Assembly (NCBI RefSeq): GCF_039862785.1
Contig: NZ_CP156795.1
Location: 2,976,001 to 3,040,000, forward strand
DNA length: 64,000 bases
Direction: 5' to 3'
Origin: Acinetobacter sp. ANC 7912
Lineage (GTDB): Bacteria; Pseudomonadota; Gammaproteobacteria; Pseudomonadales; Moraxellaceae
The position numbers and the translations under genes are program-made. Shown piece by piece: positions 20,101 to 29,457 of the stretch. Positions within the stretch are counted from its first letter, which is position 1. Every line of letters begins with the position of its first letter. Below the pieces are notes generated by a model. The model worked only from the letters and a program-made list of their open reading frames with translations. It ran no database searches and was not told the DNA's origin.

Positions 20101-21549
20101 CTATTTGATGTATAAATTATTCTGTGCAAGTTCAATTGAAATTGCACCGACATTACCAGCACCTTGGGTCAGCAACAGATCATTTGCTTTTAGCACATTT
20201 TTCATGACGTTGCTCAGGTTTCCTTCGACTGGATCAATCAGGATTGGCTCCACTTCCCCACGCAAACGGATACTACGTGCCAAGGCACGACTGTCCGCAC
20301 CAACAATTGGCTTCTCCCCTGCTGGATATACTTCCAGTAACAACAACTGATCAACTTGAGAAAGCACTTCCACAAAGTCTTCAAAACAGTCACGGGTACG
20401 GGTAAAACGGTGTGGCTGGAACATCATTACCAGACGGCGGTCCGGGTGGCTGGCACGTGCTGCTTTAATGGTGGCTTCTACTTCTTTCGGATGGTGACCA
20501 TAGTCATCCACCAGCTTCACATCCCCGCCTTCTATTTCGAACTGACCTTGTACCTGGAAGCGACGGCCGACACCGCTAAAGCCTTCCAATGCACGACAGA
20601 TGGCACCATCGGATACACCTTCATCCGTTGCAATGCCAATCGCTGCCAATGAATTCAGGATGTTATGTGCACCTGGCATATTGATGGTAACACGGAGTGG
20701 TTCACGGTCTTTACGCAACACCGTAAAGTGTGAACACATACCATCCTGTTCAATATCCACTGCACGGATGTCGTTATCTTCATTAAAACCGTAAGTCACC
20801 ACTGGACGGCCAATACGCGGCATGATTTCACGGATATTGGCATCATCGCCACATACCACTGCCAGACCGTAGAACGGCAGTTTTTGCAGAAACTGTACGA
20901 AAGTATCTTTCAGTACATCGAAGCTACCACCATAAGTATCCATATGGTCAGCATCGATATTGGTCACAATCGCAGCCATTGGTTGCAGATACAGGAAAGA
21001 AGCATCAGACTCATCCGCCTCTGCCACAATATAACGACTGGCACCCAGTGCAGCATTGACACCTGTACGGTTCAGCAAACCACCGATCACATAGGTTGGG
21101 TCAAGATTTTCTTCCGCCAGCATACAAGTCACTAGACTTGTGGTAGTAGTTTTACCATGTGTACCTGCAACGGCGATGCCGTGACGGTAACGCATGAGTT
21201 CACCAAGCATTTCCGCACGGCGCACTACCGGAATACGTTTTTCTACTGCAGCCTTGATTTCCGGGTTTTCAGGGTCAATCGCAGTCGACACGACGATTAC
21301 ATTCGCGCCCTGAATATTTTCCGCAGCATGACCGATATAGACCTTGATACCATTTTCTTCGAGTTGTGCTGTGGTCTTCGAGGCCTTGATATCCGAACCA
21401 GAAACTTTGTAGCCCTGGTTTTGCAATACTTCGGCAATACCGCACATCCCTGCACCACCAATCCCCACAAAGTGAATGTGTTTGATACGGCGCATTTCTG
21501 GCACTTTAATTAACTTTTTCGCTTGGTCAGCTGGGGTTGATGGAGACAT
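20101..21549 (-). CDS. murC: UDP-N-acetylmuramate--L-alanine ligase MurC
   Basis: A 482-residue ATP-dependent ligase that adds L-alanine to UDP-MurNAc. The UDP-binding start [19 protein letters not shown], the P-loop [15 protein letters not shown] near 125, the carbamoyl-lysine region ([10 protein letters not shown]) and [18 protein letters not shown] near 345 are all in order. It begins 12 bp after the murG stop and is followed 58 bp later by ddl. It is part of one cell-wall and division transcription unit. Confidence 0.97.
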   Translation of the reverse strand: MSPSTPADQAKKLIKVPEMRRIKHIHFVGIGGAGMCGIAEVLQNQGYKVSGSDIKASKTTAQLEENGIKVYIGHAAENIQGANVIVVSTAIDPENPEIKAAVEKRIPVVRRAEMLGELMRYRHGIAVAGTHGKTTTTSLVTCMLAEENLDPTYVIGGLLNRTGVNAALGASRYIVAEADESDASFLYLQPMAAIVTNIDADHMDTYGGSFDVLKDTFVQFLQKLPFYGLAVVCGDDANIREIMPRIGRPVVTYGFNEDNDIRAVDIEQDGMCSHFTVLRKDREPLRVTINMPGAHNILNSLAAIGIATDEGVSDGAICRALEGFSGVGRRFQVQGQFEIEGGDVKLVDDYGHHPKEVEATIKAARASHPDRRLVMMFQPHRFTRTRDCFEDFVEVLSQVDQLLLLEVYPAGEKPIVGADSRALARSIRLRGEVEPILIDPVEGNLSNVMKNVLKANDLLLTQGAGNVGAISIELAQNNLYIK

Positions 21550-21561
21550 AATTTACTCGGT

Positions 21562-22659
21562 TTACAATTCTTGAATTAAACGAACCACATGTTGGGTTGC
21601 ATCGGGTTGAGCCTGACGACGTGCTTTCACAGCCATTTCCATCAGGAGCTGGCGATTGAGCATCGGTTCGAGCAGCGCTTTTAAACTGTCTGGGGTCATA
21701 GTCGCCTGCGGGCAGATTTTTGCTGCACCCAGGTCGGCCAGAAACTTTGCATTTGCAGTCTGGTGATCGTCCACCGCACTTGGTAGCGGCACAAAAATCG
21801 CCGCTACACCGGCTGTGGCAATTTCGGTGACGGTCAATGCACCGGCACGGCAAATGATTAGATCGGCATTGCTATAGGCTTGGGCCATATCTTCAATAAA
21901 CGGCTGCACTTCGACCTGCAACGTATCCGGCTTATCCACATAACGTGCACGGGTGGCATCGGCATGATTTTGACCACACTGATGATAAACATTCAGTGGA
22001 ATATTCAGCTGTTTTAAGGCTTCAGGCACACGTTCATTCAGTGCCTGTGCCCCTAGTGAACCACCCACGATTAAAATACGTAATGGTTCACCGGCTTTTT
22101 CACGTTCCTGATAACGCCAAGATGGATTCAGAATTTGGGTGATTTCCTTGCGTACCGGATTTCCCGTAGTGACCACCTTATCCTGTGCTGGAAAAGTATT
22201 AGGAAATGCCTGGCACACCGTTTTGGCGATACGTGATAGCTGGGTATTGGTAAAACCGGCGACCGCATTTTGCTCATGAATAATCACGGGAATACCCAGC
22301 ATACGCGCTGCCAGACCACCCGGACCTGCGACATAGCCACCAAAGCCGGCAACGGCATCCACGTTCAGCTGCTTCATGTATTTCATGGCGCTGAGTGTCG
22401 CTTTCAGAATCTTGAACGGTGCAGCCAGTTTGCGTACGATGCCATTACCGCGCACTCCCTGGATATCAATCTGATAAATTGGAATATTGTGATTTTTTAA
22501 TAATCGGTTTTCCATGCCCGCCGGAGTCGCTAACCAGGACACTTCGATCCCTTGTTGTTGTAAATCTTTTGCAACAGCTAAAGCTGGAAATACATGTCCA
22601 CCGGTACCTGCGGCCATCATCATGACATGTTTAGGCTGTTTTTGCGGAGCGTCGGTCAC
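21562..22659 (-). CDS. murG: MurG, undecaprenyl-PP-MurNAc-pentapeptide GlcNAc transferase
   Basis: A 365-residue GT-B glycosyltransferase that makes lipid II at the inner face of the inner membrane. Glycine-rich loops MMMAAGTGGHVFPALAVA (N-terminal), GFGGYVAGPGGLAARML near 105 and LIVGGSLGAQALNE near 196 are visible, with the UDP-GlcNAc signature ADLIICRAGALTVTEIA near 265. It is the first gene of the cluster in this window. An IS5-type element lies 187 bp upstream in the same orientation and may affect or supply its promoter. Confidence 0.97.
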   Translation of the reverse strand: MTDAPQKQPKHVMMMAAGTGGHVFPALAVAKDLQQQGIEVSWLATPAGMENRLLKNHNIPIYQIDIQGVRGNGIVRKLAAPFKILKATLSAMKYMKQLNVDAVAGFGGYVAGPGGLAARMLGIPVIIHEQNAVAGFTNTQLSRIAKTVCQAFPNTFPAQDKVVTTGNPVRKEITQILNPSWRYQEREKAGEPLRILIVGGSLGAQALNERVPEALKQLNIPLNVYHQCGQNHADATRARYVDKPDTLQVEVQPFIEDMAQAYSNADLIICRAGALTVTEIATAGVAAIFVPLPSAVDDHQTANAKFLADLGAAKICPQATMTPDSLKALLEPMLNRQLLMEMAVKARRQAQPDATQHVVRLIQEL

Positions 22660-22846
22660 GGTCTAATTCTTCAATTCTAAAATAAAATGGGGAATAGGAT
22701 TTAAGTCGTCAATTGTAATCACAAACGCCTAGGCATGAAAGTTTATTTACTTTATTTCACGAAGCACTTCATTGTTTTTTTTCACGCGTTTTTGAAGTTT
22801 AAACTGTATTTGTCATCAGGTCTGCATTTTTCATCAATTTTTATTA

Positions 22847-23727
22847 GACCTCTTGCGAAAGTCGTTATTGCAAGTTCATCCGGTTTACCAGTGCAGCGAT
22901 TAAGTTAATGCGTAAACCGAATCTTTTTCGTCTATTTCGATAGCGTTCACTTAGTATTCTAAATCTTTTCAATTGACTATTAATATGTTCGATTACAACT
23001 CGTATTTTTCCAATCATTTTATTGTAATTTTTCTCAGCATCAAATAAGGGGAAATTCTTCTTTTTCTTTATTGGCATCAATAACTTAAAGCCATCTTGCT
23101 CTAACCCATAGTACCCTAAATCGGTCATAACATAGTCACAATGTTTGAATTTCTTAACTGTTTTTCTTGCCAATTTAATATCATGCTGACTGCCAGACGA
23201 TATATCTACTCCTATGATTTGTTTGCTCTTCGGATGATAGATCACTTGGGCTTTTAACGTATGTTTCTTCTTTTTACCACTGTAAAACTTACTCTGATTT
23301 TTTTTTCGGGCGTTCTATTGAACATTCTGTCGCATCAATAATTACCCAGTTAAATTGTTCGTCTGCTGTGGTAATGCTTCGTTTTGGCAGGGTAAAACGT
23401 CTTGATTTCATTAATGCATCTTCAACCTTTTTAATAGTTCGATTCACATTACTTTCAGCGATATGGTAATTTGCAGCCAATTCCAATTGAGTGCTGTAAT
23501 TCCGTAAGTAATTGAGTGTTAATAATAATTGATCCTCTATAGCTAAAGTATGAGGACGCCCAGATTTCTTTTTAAGTGATTCTGCTTCTTTTAAAACTTC
23601 GACCATTTCACTAAAAACTGGTCGAGGTACACCAACCAAGCGCTTGAATTCAGAATCTGAAAAACGGTTTAATTTCTGATATTTCATGAAATCTATATTG
23701 AGGTAGTTTTTACTTTCGCAAGAGGTC
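22847..23727 (-). mobile_element. IS5-family (IS427-like) insertion sequence, 881 bp
   Basis: The ends are a perfect 16-bp inverted repeat: GACCTCTTGCGAAAGT at the left and ACTTTCGCAAGAGGTC at the right. Each end is flanked by TA, consistent with the TA duplication of the IS427 subgroup. It carries one transposase gene split by a frameshift (listed separately). The element sits in the murG–MFS intergenic region and interrupts no recognisable gene. Confidence 0.88.
22865..23687 (-). CDS. IS5-family transposase, two frames joined by a frameshift at an A9 tract
   Basis: The upstream frame (23687 to 23289, 132 residues) has the helix-turn-helix part and the first catalytic aspartate in NWVIIDATECSIERP. 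The downstream frame ending at 22865 has DISSGSQHDIKLA, the DLGYYGLEQDG segment with the second aspartate, and the IEHINSQLKRFR segment with the catalytic glutamate. The switch occurs at nine adenines (complement of 23298-23306). Removing one A, or a +1 shift there, gives one continuous 273-residue transposase reading ERPKKNQSKFYSGKKKK. It is either programmed slippage, known in IS5 relatives, or a one-base insertion that disabled this copy. Confidence 0.85.
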
Positions 23728-23942
23728 TATTGAAAAACCTTTTTTTGCTTCGGCTTTTCTCTATTTTCCCTGCCTGTTTCAGTTAACATCTCACCGCTTA
23801 AATTACTCAGTATATCCATTAATTTTAAGTATCAACTTATAACTAAATCATATGAAAAATAATGAAGTTGTATGCTATTTATGCATTTTCTTAATTTACA
23901 CAAATATCTGAACAGATTGATTTTATGGATTAAACCTGACTT

Positions 23943-25139
23943 ATGTCCAGAATTTCAGTGCACGACAGCTCGGTAATCCTGGCTGGCTATTTGGCAGCGA
24001 TTCATGCAGGCAAGCTTTCTGCCGTGATTCCGATCCTGCAACAAGACTTGGGACTCAGCTTTACCCAAGCCGGTTTTTCTCTGTCTCTGGTTCAAGGGGC
24101 TGGCATGCTCTTTGCCCTCAGTATTGGCGCCTTTTCGGAAAGATTTGGGCTGAAACGCTGCCTGATTCTCGCGTTACTGATTTTAGGCTTTAGTAGTATG
24201 GCCGGACTCTGGATTCAGCATGTCGCTGCACTATATTTCTTCCGTTTTACTGAAGGCATCGGTTTTCTGACCATTTCCCTCTGTGCCCCAGCGATTCTGA
24301 AACGGATCAGCCGACCAGAGCATCTGAATTTCAAGATGGGATTGTGGAGCTCCTATATGGGCGTCGGGGTCAGTCTGGCAGTGCTGTGTATTCCGGTACT
24401 ATTGGAGTGGCTAAACTGGCAGACTATCTGGGCTTTACTGGGTGGATTATGCCTGCTGATTGCCCTGATGGTACAGCGTTATCTACATCTTGAATTACAA
24501 ACTCCCGCAACTCAAGCTGCTACACCTGCAACGACTTCTTCCTTTTGGGAAATTGTCCGTGTCACCATTACTCATCCACCGATTCTGTGTCTGGCGGTGA
24601 TTTTTGCCTGCTATACCAGCCAGTGGCTAACCGTCACCGGCTTCTTGCCAAGTATGTATGTGGCAGACCGGATTGATCTGAAAATTGCCGGCATGCTGGC
24701 TTCTTTGGTCGTACTTTCTAATCTTGGTGGAACCTTTGGTGCCGGCATGTTACTGCAACGTGGCTGGCAGCCGAAAACCCTGCTCTGGACCGGCTTTATC
24801 ACCATGATGCTGACCAGTTTTCTGGCCTTTGCTGCACGTTCGTGGTTGATGCTGGAATTACAGGTACTGAGTGCCATCCTATTTTCTCTGGTTGGCGGGA
24901 TCATTCCCACTACCGTATTTGCCATTACTCTAAAATATGCACCTCGGTCCAATGCTGCCGCGGCGAGCGTAGGACTGGTGATTCAAGTCTCCGCCTGTGC
25001 CCAGTTTTTTATCCCGCCACTCAGCGCATCGCTAGTTTCAGCCACCGGGCAATGGAGCAATATCGCCTTGGTCACTACCTGTCTTTCAGTTCTCGGTTTG
25101 CTGATGAGCGGTTATCTGTTTAGACGGCAAACTGCATAA
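23943..25139 (+). CDS. MFS transporter (CynX/NimT-like)
   Basis: A 398-residue inner-membrane protein with twelve predicted helices in two halves. The MFS loop 2-3 signature appears as GAFSERFGLKRCL near residue 62, and RFTEGIGFLTI is the typical helix-4 region. The central loop at about 185-200 is Ala/Thr-rich (TPATQAATPATTS). The overall pattern resembles the cyanate/nitroimidazole subfamily, but the substrate cannot be read from the sequence. It stands alone between the IS5 element and a convergent PhyH-type gene, with a terminator behind it. Confidence 0.82.
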   Translation: MSRISVHDSSVILAGYLAAIHAGKLSAVIPILQQDLGLSFTQAGFSLSLVQGAGMLFALSIGAFSERFGLKRCLILALLILGFSSMAGLWIQHVAALYFFRFTEGIGFLTISLCAPAILKRISRPEHLNFKMGLWSSYMGVGVSLAVLCIPVLLEWLNWQTIWALLGGLCLLIALMVQRYLHLELQTPATQAATPATTSSFWEIVRVTITHPPILCLAVIFACYTSQWLTVTGFLPSMYVADRIDLKIAGMLASLVVLSNLGGTFGAGMLLQRGWQPKTLLWTGFITMMLTSFLAFAARSWLMLELQVLSAILFSLVGGIIPTTVFAITLKYAPRSNAAAASVGLVIQVSACAQFFIPPLSASLVSATGQWSNIALVTTCLSVLGLLMSGYLFRRQTA

Positions 25140-25140
25140 A

Positions 25141-25164
25141 AAAGAGCCTCGATTGAGGCTCTTT
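25141..25164. terminator. Bidirectional terminator between MFS and PhyH-type genes
   Basis: A 10-bp stem AAAGAGCCTC/GAGGCTCTTT with a GATT loop, and T runs on both strands. It serves the convergent genes on either side. Confidence 0.9.
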
Positions 25165-25192
25165 TTATTTTTGCTTTTAATGGATAAAAAAT

Positions 25193-26305
25193 TTATTTGG
25201 TTTTTACCACAGCTTCATCGGTTGCTAGCAGCTTACCGACTTTACGCCATGGGTTTTTACGCTGGTATTTCTGTTCCAGATAATCCAAACCTTTCCAATA
25301 CCAAGGAATTAAACGGTCTTTGATTACTGGCAGTGCCAGTGGATGTAGACCAATCCAAGGTAAGAATGGACTACGGCGTCCATATGCCCAAAGCTCTATC
25401 CGTGTCGATGGTCGTACACTCGGCCCGCGTGCATGAAAACCGTAAGTATCTGCAATCACCAGAGTATTTTTCTTGACTGCAAAAGCCTGAGGCTGACCAT
25501 AACCGAGTTCAGCCAACTCATTGGGTTGAATACGCAAAGAACCGCGGCGGCTCATGGCATCAGTCTTTGGATTAACAGCAATCGAACGCTGATATTCCCA
25601 TGCTAAGCGCTTTTCATTCAAGATGTGCGAACCAGGTACATACACAAATGGTCCCTCATCTTCAGCCACATCTGTTAAAAATAGCCAAGCTTTCATATTT
25701 GAATGAAAGGTATCACTGTGCAGATTGGTTTGAGGATCAGGACGGCCTTTACGTACATGGGAAATAATCACTTGCACGTAATACATGGGCTGTACTTTGG
25801 AACTGTTCACATAGTTTAAAAGTGCACGCCAATGCTTACTTTCAAGCAAGCGCTTGGTATGCGGTAGTTGCTTAAGTGCCTGACCATCCAGTGCCATCCG
25901 GCGTGTTACCGTATCACCCTGCAAAGTTTCACGGGTATCCAAAGCCGTTTCCAATAACTCTTTAGATAAAGCTTCAAACTCATCTTCAGGCAAAAAATTC
26001 TCTTTTAAAATAAAACCATTTTGCTGAAAGAACTCAACTTCATCTGTGCCGAGGTATTTCGCCAACTTTTCCCGACGGGATTCAGCGAGTTTTGCTGCCT
26101 GCTTCACCCGGAAACGGTGCAACCCCAAGGTATTTAGAGTTTTATTGCCAATAATGGAATGAGATTCAAAGCTTTTAGCTGTACCGAAAAGTGTCACAGC
26201 ATCTGCTGCAAACTTTTTCGGATTGGCTTGAGCCACTTTTTTCAGCTCCTGGACGACAGTTTGGAACTGTGCATTCCCCCAGATGCGTTGAATAGATGAA
26301 AACAC
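25193..26305 (-). CDS. PhyH-type Fe(II)/2-oxoglutarate dioxygenase
   Basis: A 370-residue protein whose C-terminal two thirds match the phytanoyl-CoA dioxygenase fold. The iron facial triad is visible as NLHSDTFH (HxD, near residue 195) and YGFHARGPS (distal His, near 295), with the 2-oxoglutarate-binding arginine in STRIELW. The N-terminal 85 residues are a basic helical segment of unknown use. The substrate is not known. It starts 21 bp after the gshB stop, so it is probably cotranscribed with glutathione synthetase. No link between the two activities is evident. Confidence 0.75.
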   Translation of the reverse strand: MFSSIQRIWGNAQFQTVVQELKKVAQANPKKFAADAVTLFGTAKSFESHSIIGNKTLNTLGLHRFRVKQAAKLAESRREKLAKYLGTDEVEFFQQNGFILKENFLPEDEFEALSKELLETALDTRETLQGDTVTRRMALDGQALKQLPHTKRLLESKHWRALLNYVNSSKVQPMYYVQVIISHVRKGRPDPQTNLHSDTFHSNMKAWLFLTDVAEDEGPFVYVPGSHILNEKRLAWEYQRSIAVNPKTDAMSRRGSLRIQPNELAELGYGQPQAFAVKKNTLVIADTYGFHARGPSVRPSTRIELWAYGRRSPFLPWIGLHPLALPVIKDRLIPWYWKGLDYLEQKYQRKNPWRKVGKLLATDEAVVKTK

Positions 26306-26326
26306 AATAAACTCTCGGTTTAGTTA

Positions 26327-27271
26327 TTATTTTTTAATACCTGCTTCCAGTACATCAAACAGATCATCTGCAATTGAAGTACCAAACTGGGTATCAATTT
26401 CACGGATACAGGTTGGGCTGGTGACATTGATTTCTGTCACGTAGTTACCAATCACATCCAGACCCACAAAAACCAGACCTTTTTCACGCAGGAATGGACC
26501 AACTTTCGCAGCAATCAGTTTGTCATTTTCACTTAAAGGACGTGCCTTTCCCAGACCACCAGCGGCCAGGTTACCGCGTACTTCACCATTTTGCGGGATA
26601 CGTGCTAGGCAGTAAGGTACCGGCTCACCATTGACCATCAGGATACGTTTATCTCCTTCCACAATTTCCGGGATATAACGCTGTGCCATGATAGGCTGGG
26701 TTCCGTTATTGGTCAGAATCTCGATGGTTGAACCAATATTTACACCATCCTGAAACAGACGAAAAATCCCCATACCACCCATGCCATCGAGTGGTTTCAC
26801 GATCACATCGCCATGCTCTTTCAGGAATTCACGGATCAGGCTTTCCTGTGAAGTCACCAGTGTTGGGACCTGCAATTCCGGGAATTGGGTCGCAAACAGT
26901 TTTTCATTACAGTCGCGCAGGCTTTGCGGCTTGTTAATAATCCACGCACCCTCACGTTCCGCCTGTTCCAGAATATAGGTGGTGTAAACAAAATTCATGT
27001 CGAAAGGTGGATCTTTACGCATCAGCACCACATCATAGGCTGCAATAGATTCCTTTCGCTTTTCACCCAATTCATAGTAATGCTCATAATCTTCAAACAC
27101 CTGTAATGGTGCAATCAGACCAAAGGCCTTGCCCTGATCAATATACAAATCTTGCTGTAATGCATAACCCAATTCATGGCCACGGCGTGCGGCTGCCCAT
27201 AGCATCGCCATGGTTGAATCTTTTTTCAGGTTTACATTTTCGATGGGATCCATCACAACAAGTACGCGCAT
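26327..27271 (-). CDS. gshB: Glutathione synthetase GshB
   Basis: A 314-residue ATP-grasp enzyme that adds glycine to gamma-glutamylcysteine. It starts MRVLVVMDPIENVNLKKDST, as is typical. Key parts are MRKDPPFDMNFVY near 85, VKPLDGMGGMGIF (ATP loop, near 158), RYIPEIVEGDKRILMVNGEP near 203 and the C-terminal EINVTSPTCIREID (metal site). The partner enzyme gshA is 32 kb away at 59405-60982, on the same strand. The downstream gene is a PhyH-type dioxygenase. Confidence 0.97.
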   Translation of the reverse strand: MRVLVVMDPIENVNLKKDSTMAMLWAAARRGHELGYALQQDLYIDQGKAFGLIAPLQVFEDYEHYYELGEKRKESIAAYDVVLMRKDPPFDMNFVYTTYILEQAEREGAWIINKPQSLRDCNEKLFATQFPELQVPTLVTSQESLIREFLKEHGDVIVKPLDGMGGMGIFRLFQDGVNIGSTIEILTNNGTQPIMAQRYIPEIVEGDKRILMVNGEPVPYCLARIPQNGEVRGNLAAGGLGKARPLSENDKLIAAKVGPFLREKGLVFVGLDVIGNYVTEINVTSPTCIREIDTQFGTSIADDLFDVLEAGIKK

Positions 27272-27381
27272 ATCTTTGGCTCTTTTCTAAAAATGAATTT
27301 GGCAATGAGTATAGCCGAGATTATTCTTTTGTTTATTCAGATTTTGCATGAGTATGTATGCATTCATGTGTTTAAAGAGGA

Positions 27382-27612
27382 ATGAAAATGCTGCAAGCCA
27401 TTGTCGGTTTTCATTTAGATGAGGAAAATCATTGGGTCGCTGAGCTTGTCTGTGGACATGACCAGCATGTACGGCATGATCCGCCTTGGCAAAACCGCCC
27501 TTGGGTCATGACTGAAGCGGGTCGTAAGGAAAAGTTAGGGATGAAATTGGACTGCAAGAAATGTGAGGAAGAAAAGAACTCTGAAGTTAATCCCTCGTGT
27601 TCCTTAAAATGA
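27382..27612 (+). CDS. DUF3565 small protein
   Basis: A 76-residue protein with the DUF3565 pattern: GFHLDEENHWVAELVCGHDQHVRHDPPWQ (read as GFHLDEENHWVAEL, CGHDQHVRHDPPWQ), then NRPWVMTEAGR and a C-terminal CKKC pair. The conserved Cys-His-His-His and CxxC residues hint at metal binding. No function is established. It has an AGAGGA ribosome-binding site and is divergent from gshB. The alternative start at the next ATG (MLQAIVGF) would be two residues shorter. Confidence 0.8.
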   Translation: MKMLQAIVGFHLDEENHWVAELVCGHDQHVRHDPPWQNRPWVMTEAGRKEKLGMKLDCKKCEEEKNSEVNPSCSLK

Positions 27613-27627
27613 AATTAAAAACAAAAA

Positions 27628-27649
27628 AAAGGAAGCTTTCGCTTCCTTT
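27628..27649. terminator. Bidirectional terminator between DUF3565 gene and pyrE
   Basis: A 9-bp stem AAAGGAAGC/GCTTCCTTT with a TTTC loop and A/T runs on both sides, between convergent genes. Confidence 0.85.
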
Positions 27650-27676
27650 CTATGACTCTCTAAGAACTAAGAAATC

Positions 27677-28327
27677 TTAGATACCATATTTCACACGGTA
27701 TGCTTCCATTTTTGCCAGCGCTTCTTTATCGTCTTTCGCATCTAGATAATCCATCAGGTCTTTCATTGTGATCAGTGCATGCACTGGAATTTCCAGTTCT
27801 TTTTGCACTTCCTGAATTGCAGACAGTTCACCTTGGCCTTTTTCCTGACGGTCTAGTGCTACCAGTACACCCGCAATTTGCGCACCAGCATTTTTCAGGA
27901 TGGTTACCACTTCACGAATCGCAGTACCTGCAGTAATCACATCATCAATGATCCAGACTTTTTTACCTTGTACCGCAGCACCGACCAACACGCCGCCTTC
28001 ACCATGATCTTTGGCTTCTTTACGGTTAAACCCCCATGGCACACTCACGCCATGATTTTGTGATAATGCCACAGCAGTTGCTGCAACAAATGGAATGCCT
28101 TTATATGCAGGGCCAAAGATCACTTCGACATTGTCACATTCCACCAATTTTGCTGCATAGCCAGAAGCCAGTAGCGACAAGGCTTCACCATCATTCAACA
28201 AACCCGCATTAAAAAAATAAGGACTCACACGACCTGATTTTAAAGTAAACTCACCAAATTTAAGCACACCGCGTGATAATGCGAGTTCGATAAAAGCTTG
28301 CGGGTTAAACTGAGCTGGCGTTGACAT
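27677..28327 (-). CDS. pyrE: Orotate phosphoribosyltransferase PyrE
   Basis: A 216-residue pyrimidine-synthesis enzyme forming OMP from orotate and PRPP. It contains [16 protein letters not shown] near 22, [17 protein letters not shown] near 69 and the PRPP-binding motif [13 protein letters not shown] near 124. It is divergent from the crc homologue, the same pairing as pyrE/crc in Pseudomonas. The length is normal. Confidence 0.97.
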   Translation of the reverse strand: MSTPAQFNPQAFIELALSRGVLKFGEFTLKSGRVSPYFFNAGLLNDGEALSLLASGYAAKLVECDNVEVIFGPAYKGIPFVAATAVALSQNHGVSVPWGFNRKEAKDHGEGGVLVGAAVQGKKVWIIDDVITAGTAIREVVTILKNAGAQIAGVLVALDRQEKGQGELSAIQEVQKELEIPVHALITMKDLMDYLDAKDDKEALAKMEAYRVKYGI

Positions 28328-28367
28328 GAGGTGCTCCTAAATCCATTAATTAAGGTAAGACTTGCGC

Positions 28368-29189
28368 ATGATACCAAAGAGTAGCTATCCAGGTGATCAA
28401 AAAATTCTTCGTGTCGTTTCAATTAATGTCAACGGCTTACGTTCATCCGTGACCAAAGGCCTGCTGGAATGGATGGAAAAATCGGATGCTGACGTGATTT
28501 GCATGCAAGAAAGCCGAATTACCCATGCGCAGTGGACCGATAAATTCAAGCCTGAAGGCTGGTATACACACCTGTTCCCGGCAGAGCGTCCTGGCTATGC
28601 CGGTACAGCGATTTATAGCCGCCTGCCTTTTGTTTCCATTACCGATGGTCTGGGTTTTGAACTGGCAGATTCGCAAGGCCGTTTTATCTCGGCAGAATTT
28701 GATCTGGGCTTAGATAAGCCTGCCCATATCTGCTCTTTATACCTGCCCTCTGGTTCATCTGGTGATGAAGCACAGGCGCGTAAAGACCACTTTCTGGAAG
28801 AATATAAAAAGATCCTAAAACAATGGCGTGATGAAGATAAATCTATCATTGTTTGCGGTGACTACAACATCGTGCATAAGCGCATAGATATCAAAAACTG
28901 GTCTGGCAACCAGAAGGCTTCAGGTTGTCTGCCCCATGAACGTGCGTGGCTGGATCATATTTATTATGAATTAGGTTATGTCGATACTTTCCGTGAAGTT
29001 CGTAAGGAAGCGGAACTGTATTCATGGTGGTCGAACCGTGGTCAGGCCCGGGCTAAGAACGTAGGCTGGCGGATTGACTATCAGGCCTGCTCGCCGGACT
29101 GGAAAGACCGCACGGTGAATGCATGGGTCTATAAAGATGAATGGTTTAGCGACCATGCCCCAGTGATTATTGACTATAAACTGAATTAA
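28368..29189 (+). CDS. crc: Catabolite repression control protein Crc homologue (ExoIII fold)
   Basis: A 273-residue protein of the exonuclease III/AP-endonuclease fold: VVSINVNGLRSSV, ICMQESRI, IVCGDYNIVHKRIDIKNW, GWRIDYQACSP and FSDHAPVIIDY. The catalytic-type residues (Glu in MQES, Asp/Asn in GDYN, Asp/His in SDHAP) are present, so nuclease function is not excluded. The position divergent from pyrE and the length match crc. In Pseudomonas and A. baylyi, Crc acts with Hfq in carbon catabolite repression. The start is ATG 28368 with an AAGGTAAG site. An upstream TTG in frame is less likely. An AP endonuclease (xthA) is the alternative call. Confidence 0.82.
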   Translation: MIPKSSYPGDQKILRVVSINVNGLRSSVTKGLLEWMEKSDADVICMQESRITHAQWTDKFKPEGWYTHLFPAERPGYAGTAIYSRLPFVSITDGLGFELADSQGRFISAEFDLGLDKPAHICSLYLPSGSSGDEAQARKDHFLEEYKKILKQWRDEDKSIIVCGDYNIVHKRIDIKNWSGNQKASGCLPHERAWLDHIYYELGYVDTFREVRKEAELYSWWSNRGQARAKNVGWRIDYQACSPDWKDRTVNAWVYKDEWFSDHAPVIIDYKLN

Positions 29190-29198
29190 CACGTTTTA

Positions 29199-29226
29199 CA
29201 TTGAGTGAACATTTGTTCACTCAATG
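29199..29226. repeat. 28-bp perfect palindrome downstream of crc
   Basis: Arms CATTGAGTGAACA and TGTTCACTCAATG (13 bp each) with a 2-base centre, 10 bp past the crc stop. A second palindrome AGTCAT-G-ATGACT follows immediately (29227-29239). There is no T tract and little GC, so it is a poor terminator. It looks more like an operator for a dimeric regulator. It lies 43 bp upstream of the -35 of the putative small RNA promoter. Confidence 0.6.
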
Positions 29227-29268
29227 AGTCATGATGACTTACAAAACAATACGGTATTTACAGCTATT

Positions 29269-29296
29269 TTTACAATCACATTCATAGCATTATAGT
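29269..29296 (+). promoter_or_regulatory. Promoter of the putative small RNA
   Basis: TTTACA (29269-29274) and TATAGT (29291-29296) are separated by 16 bp. This gives a transcription start near 29303, inside an otherwise gene-free 468-bp gap. Confidence 0.55.
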
Positions 29297-29302
29297 CACA
29301 CG

Positions 29303-29457
29303 GCACAGGGACATGTCAGGATGACAACAAAAGGACAGGAAGCCGTAGGAAGAATTAAAAAACAAACTAGATATAGCTTGTTTTCATGGATGTGACAACG
29401 GACGTTAAGATGAGACCCGCATAATCAGGAAGATTAGATGCGGGTTTTCTCATTTTA
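29303..29457 (+). ncRNA. Putative small RNA between crc and the ArsC-like gene
   Basis: No open frame of note exists here, but a promoter precedes the segment and a clear intrinsic terminator ends it. That terminator is stem ACCCGCAT/ATGCGGGT with an inner AATC/GATT helix, followed by TTTCTCATTTT, at 29415-29457. Between them are a short hairpin TGTCA-GGA-TGACA near 29315-29327 and a longer one near 29360-29383 (AACAA/TTGTT plus CTA/TAG). There are also A-rich single-stranded runs such as GACAACAAAAGGACAG. The length would be about 155 nt. Family membership is unknown. A repeated Acinetobacter small-RNA class is possible. Confidence 0.55.
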
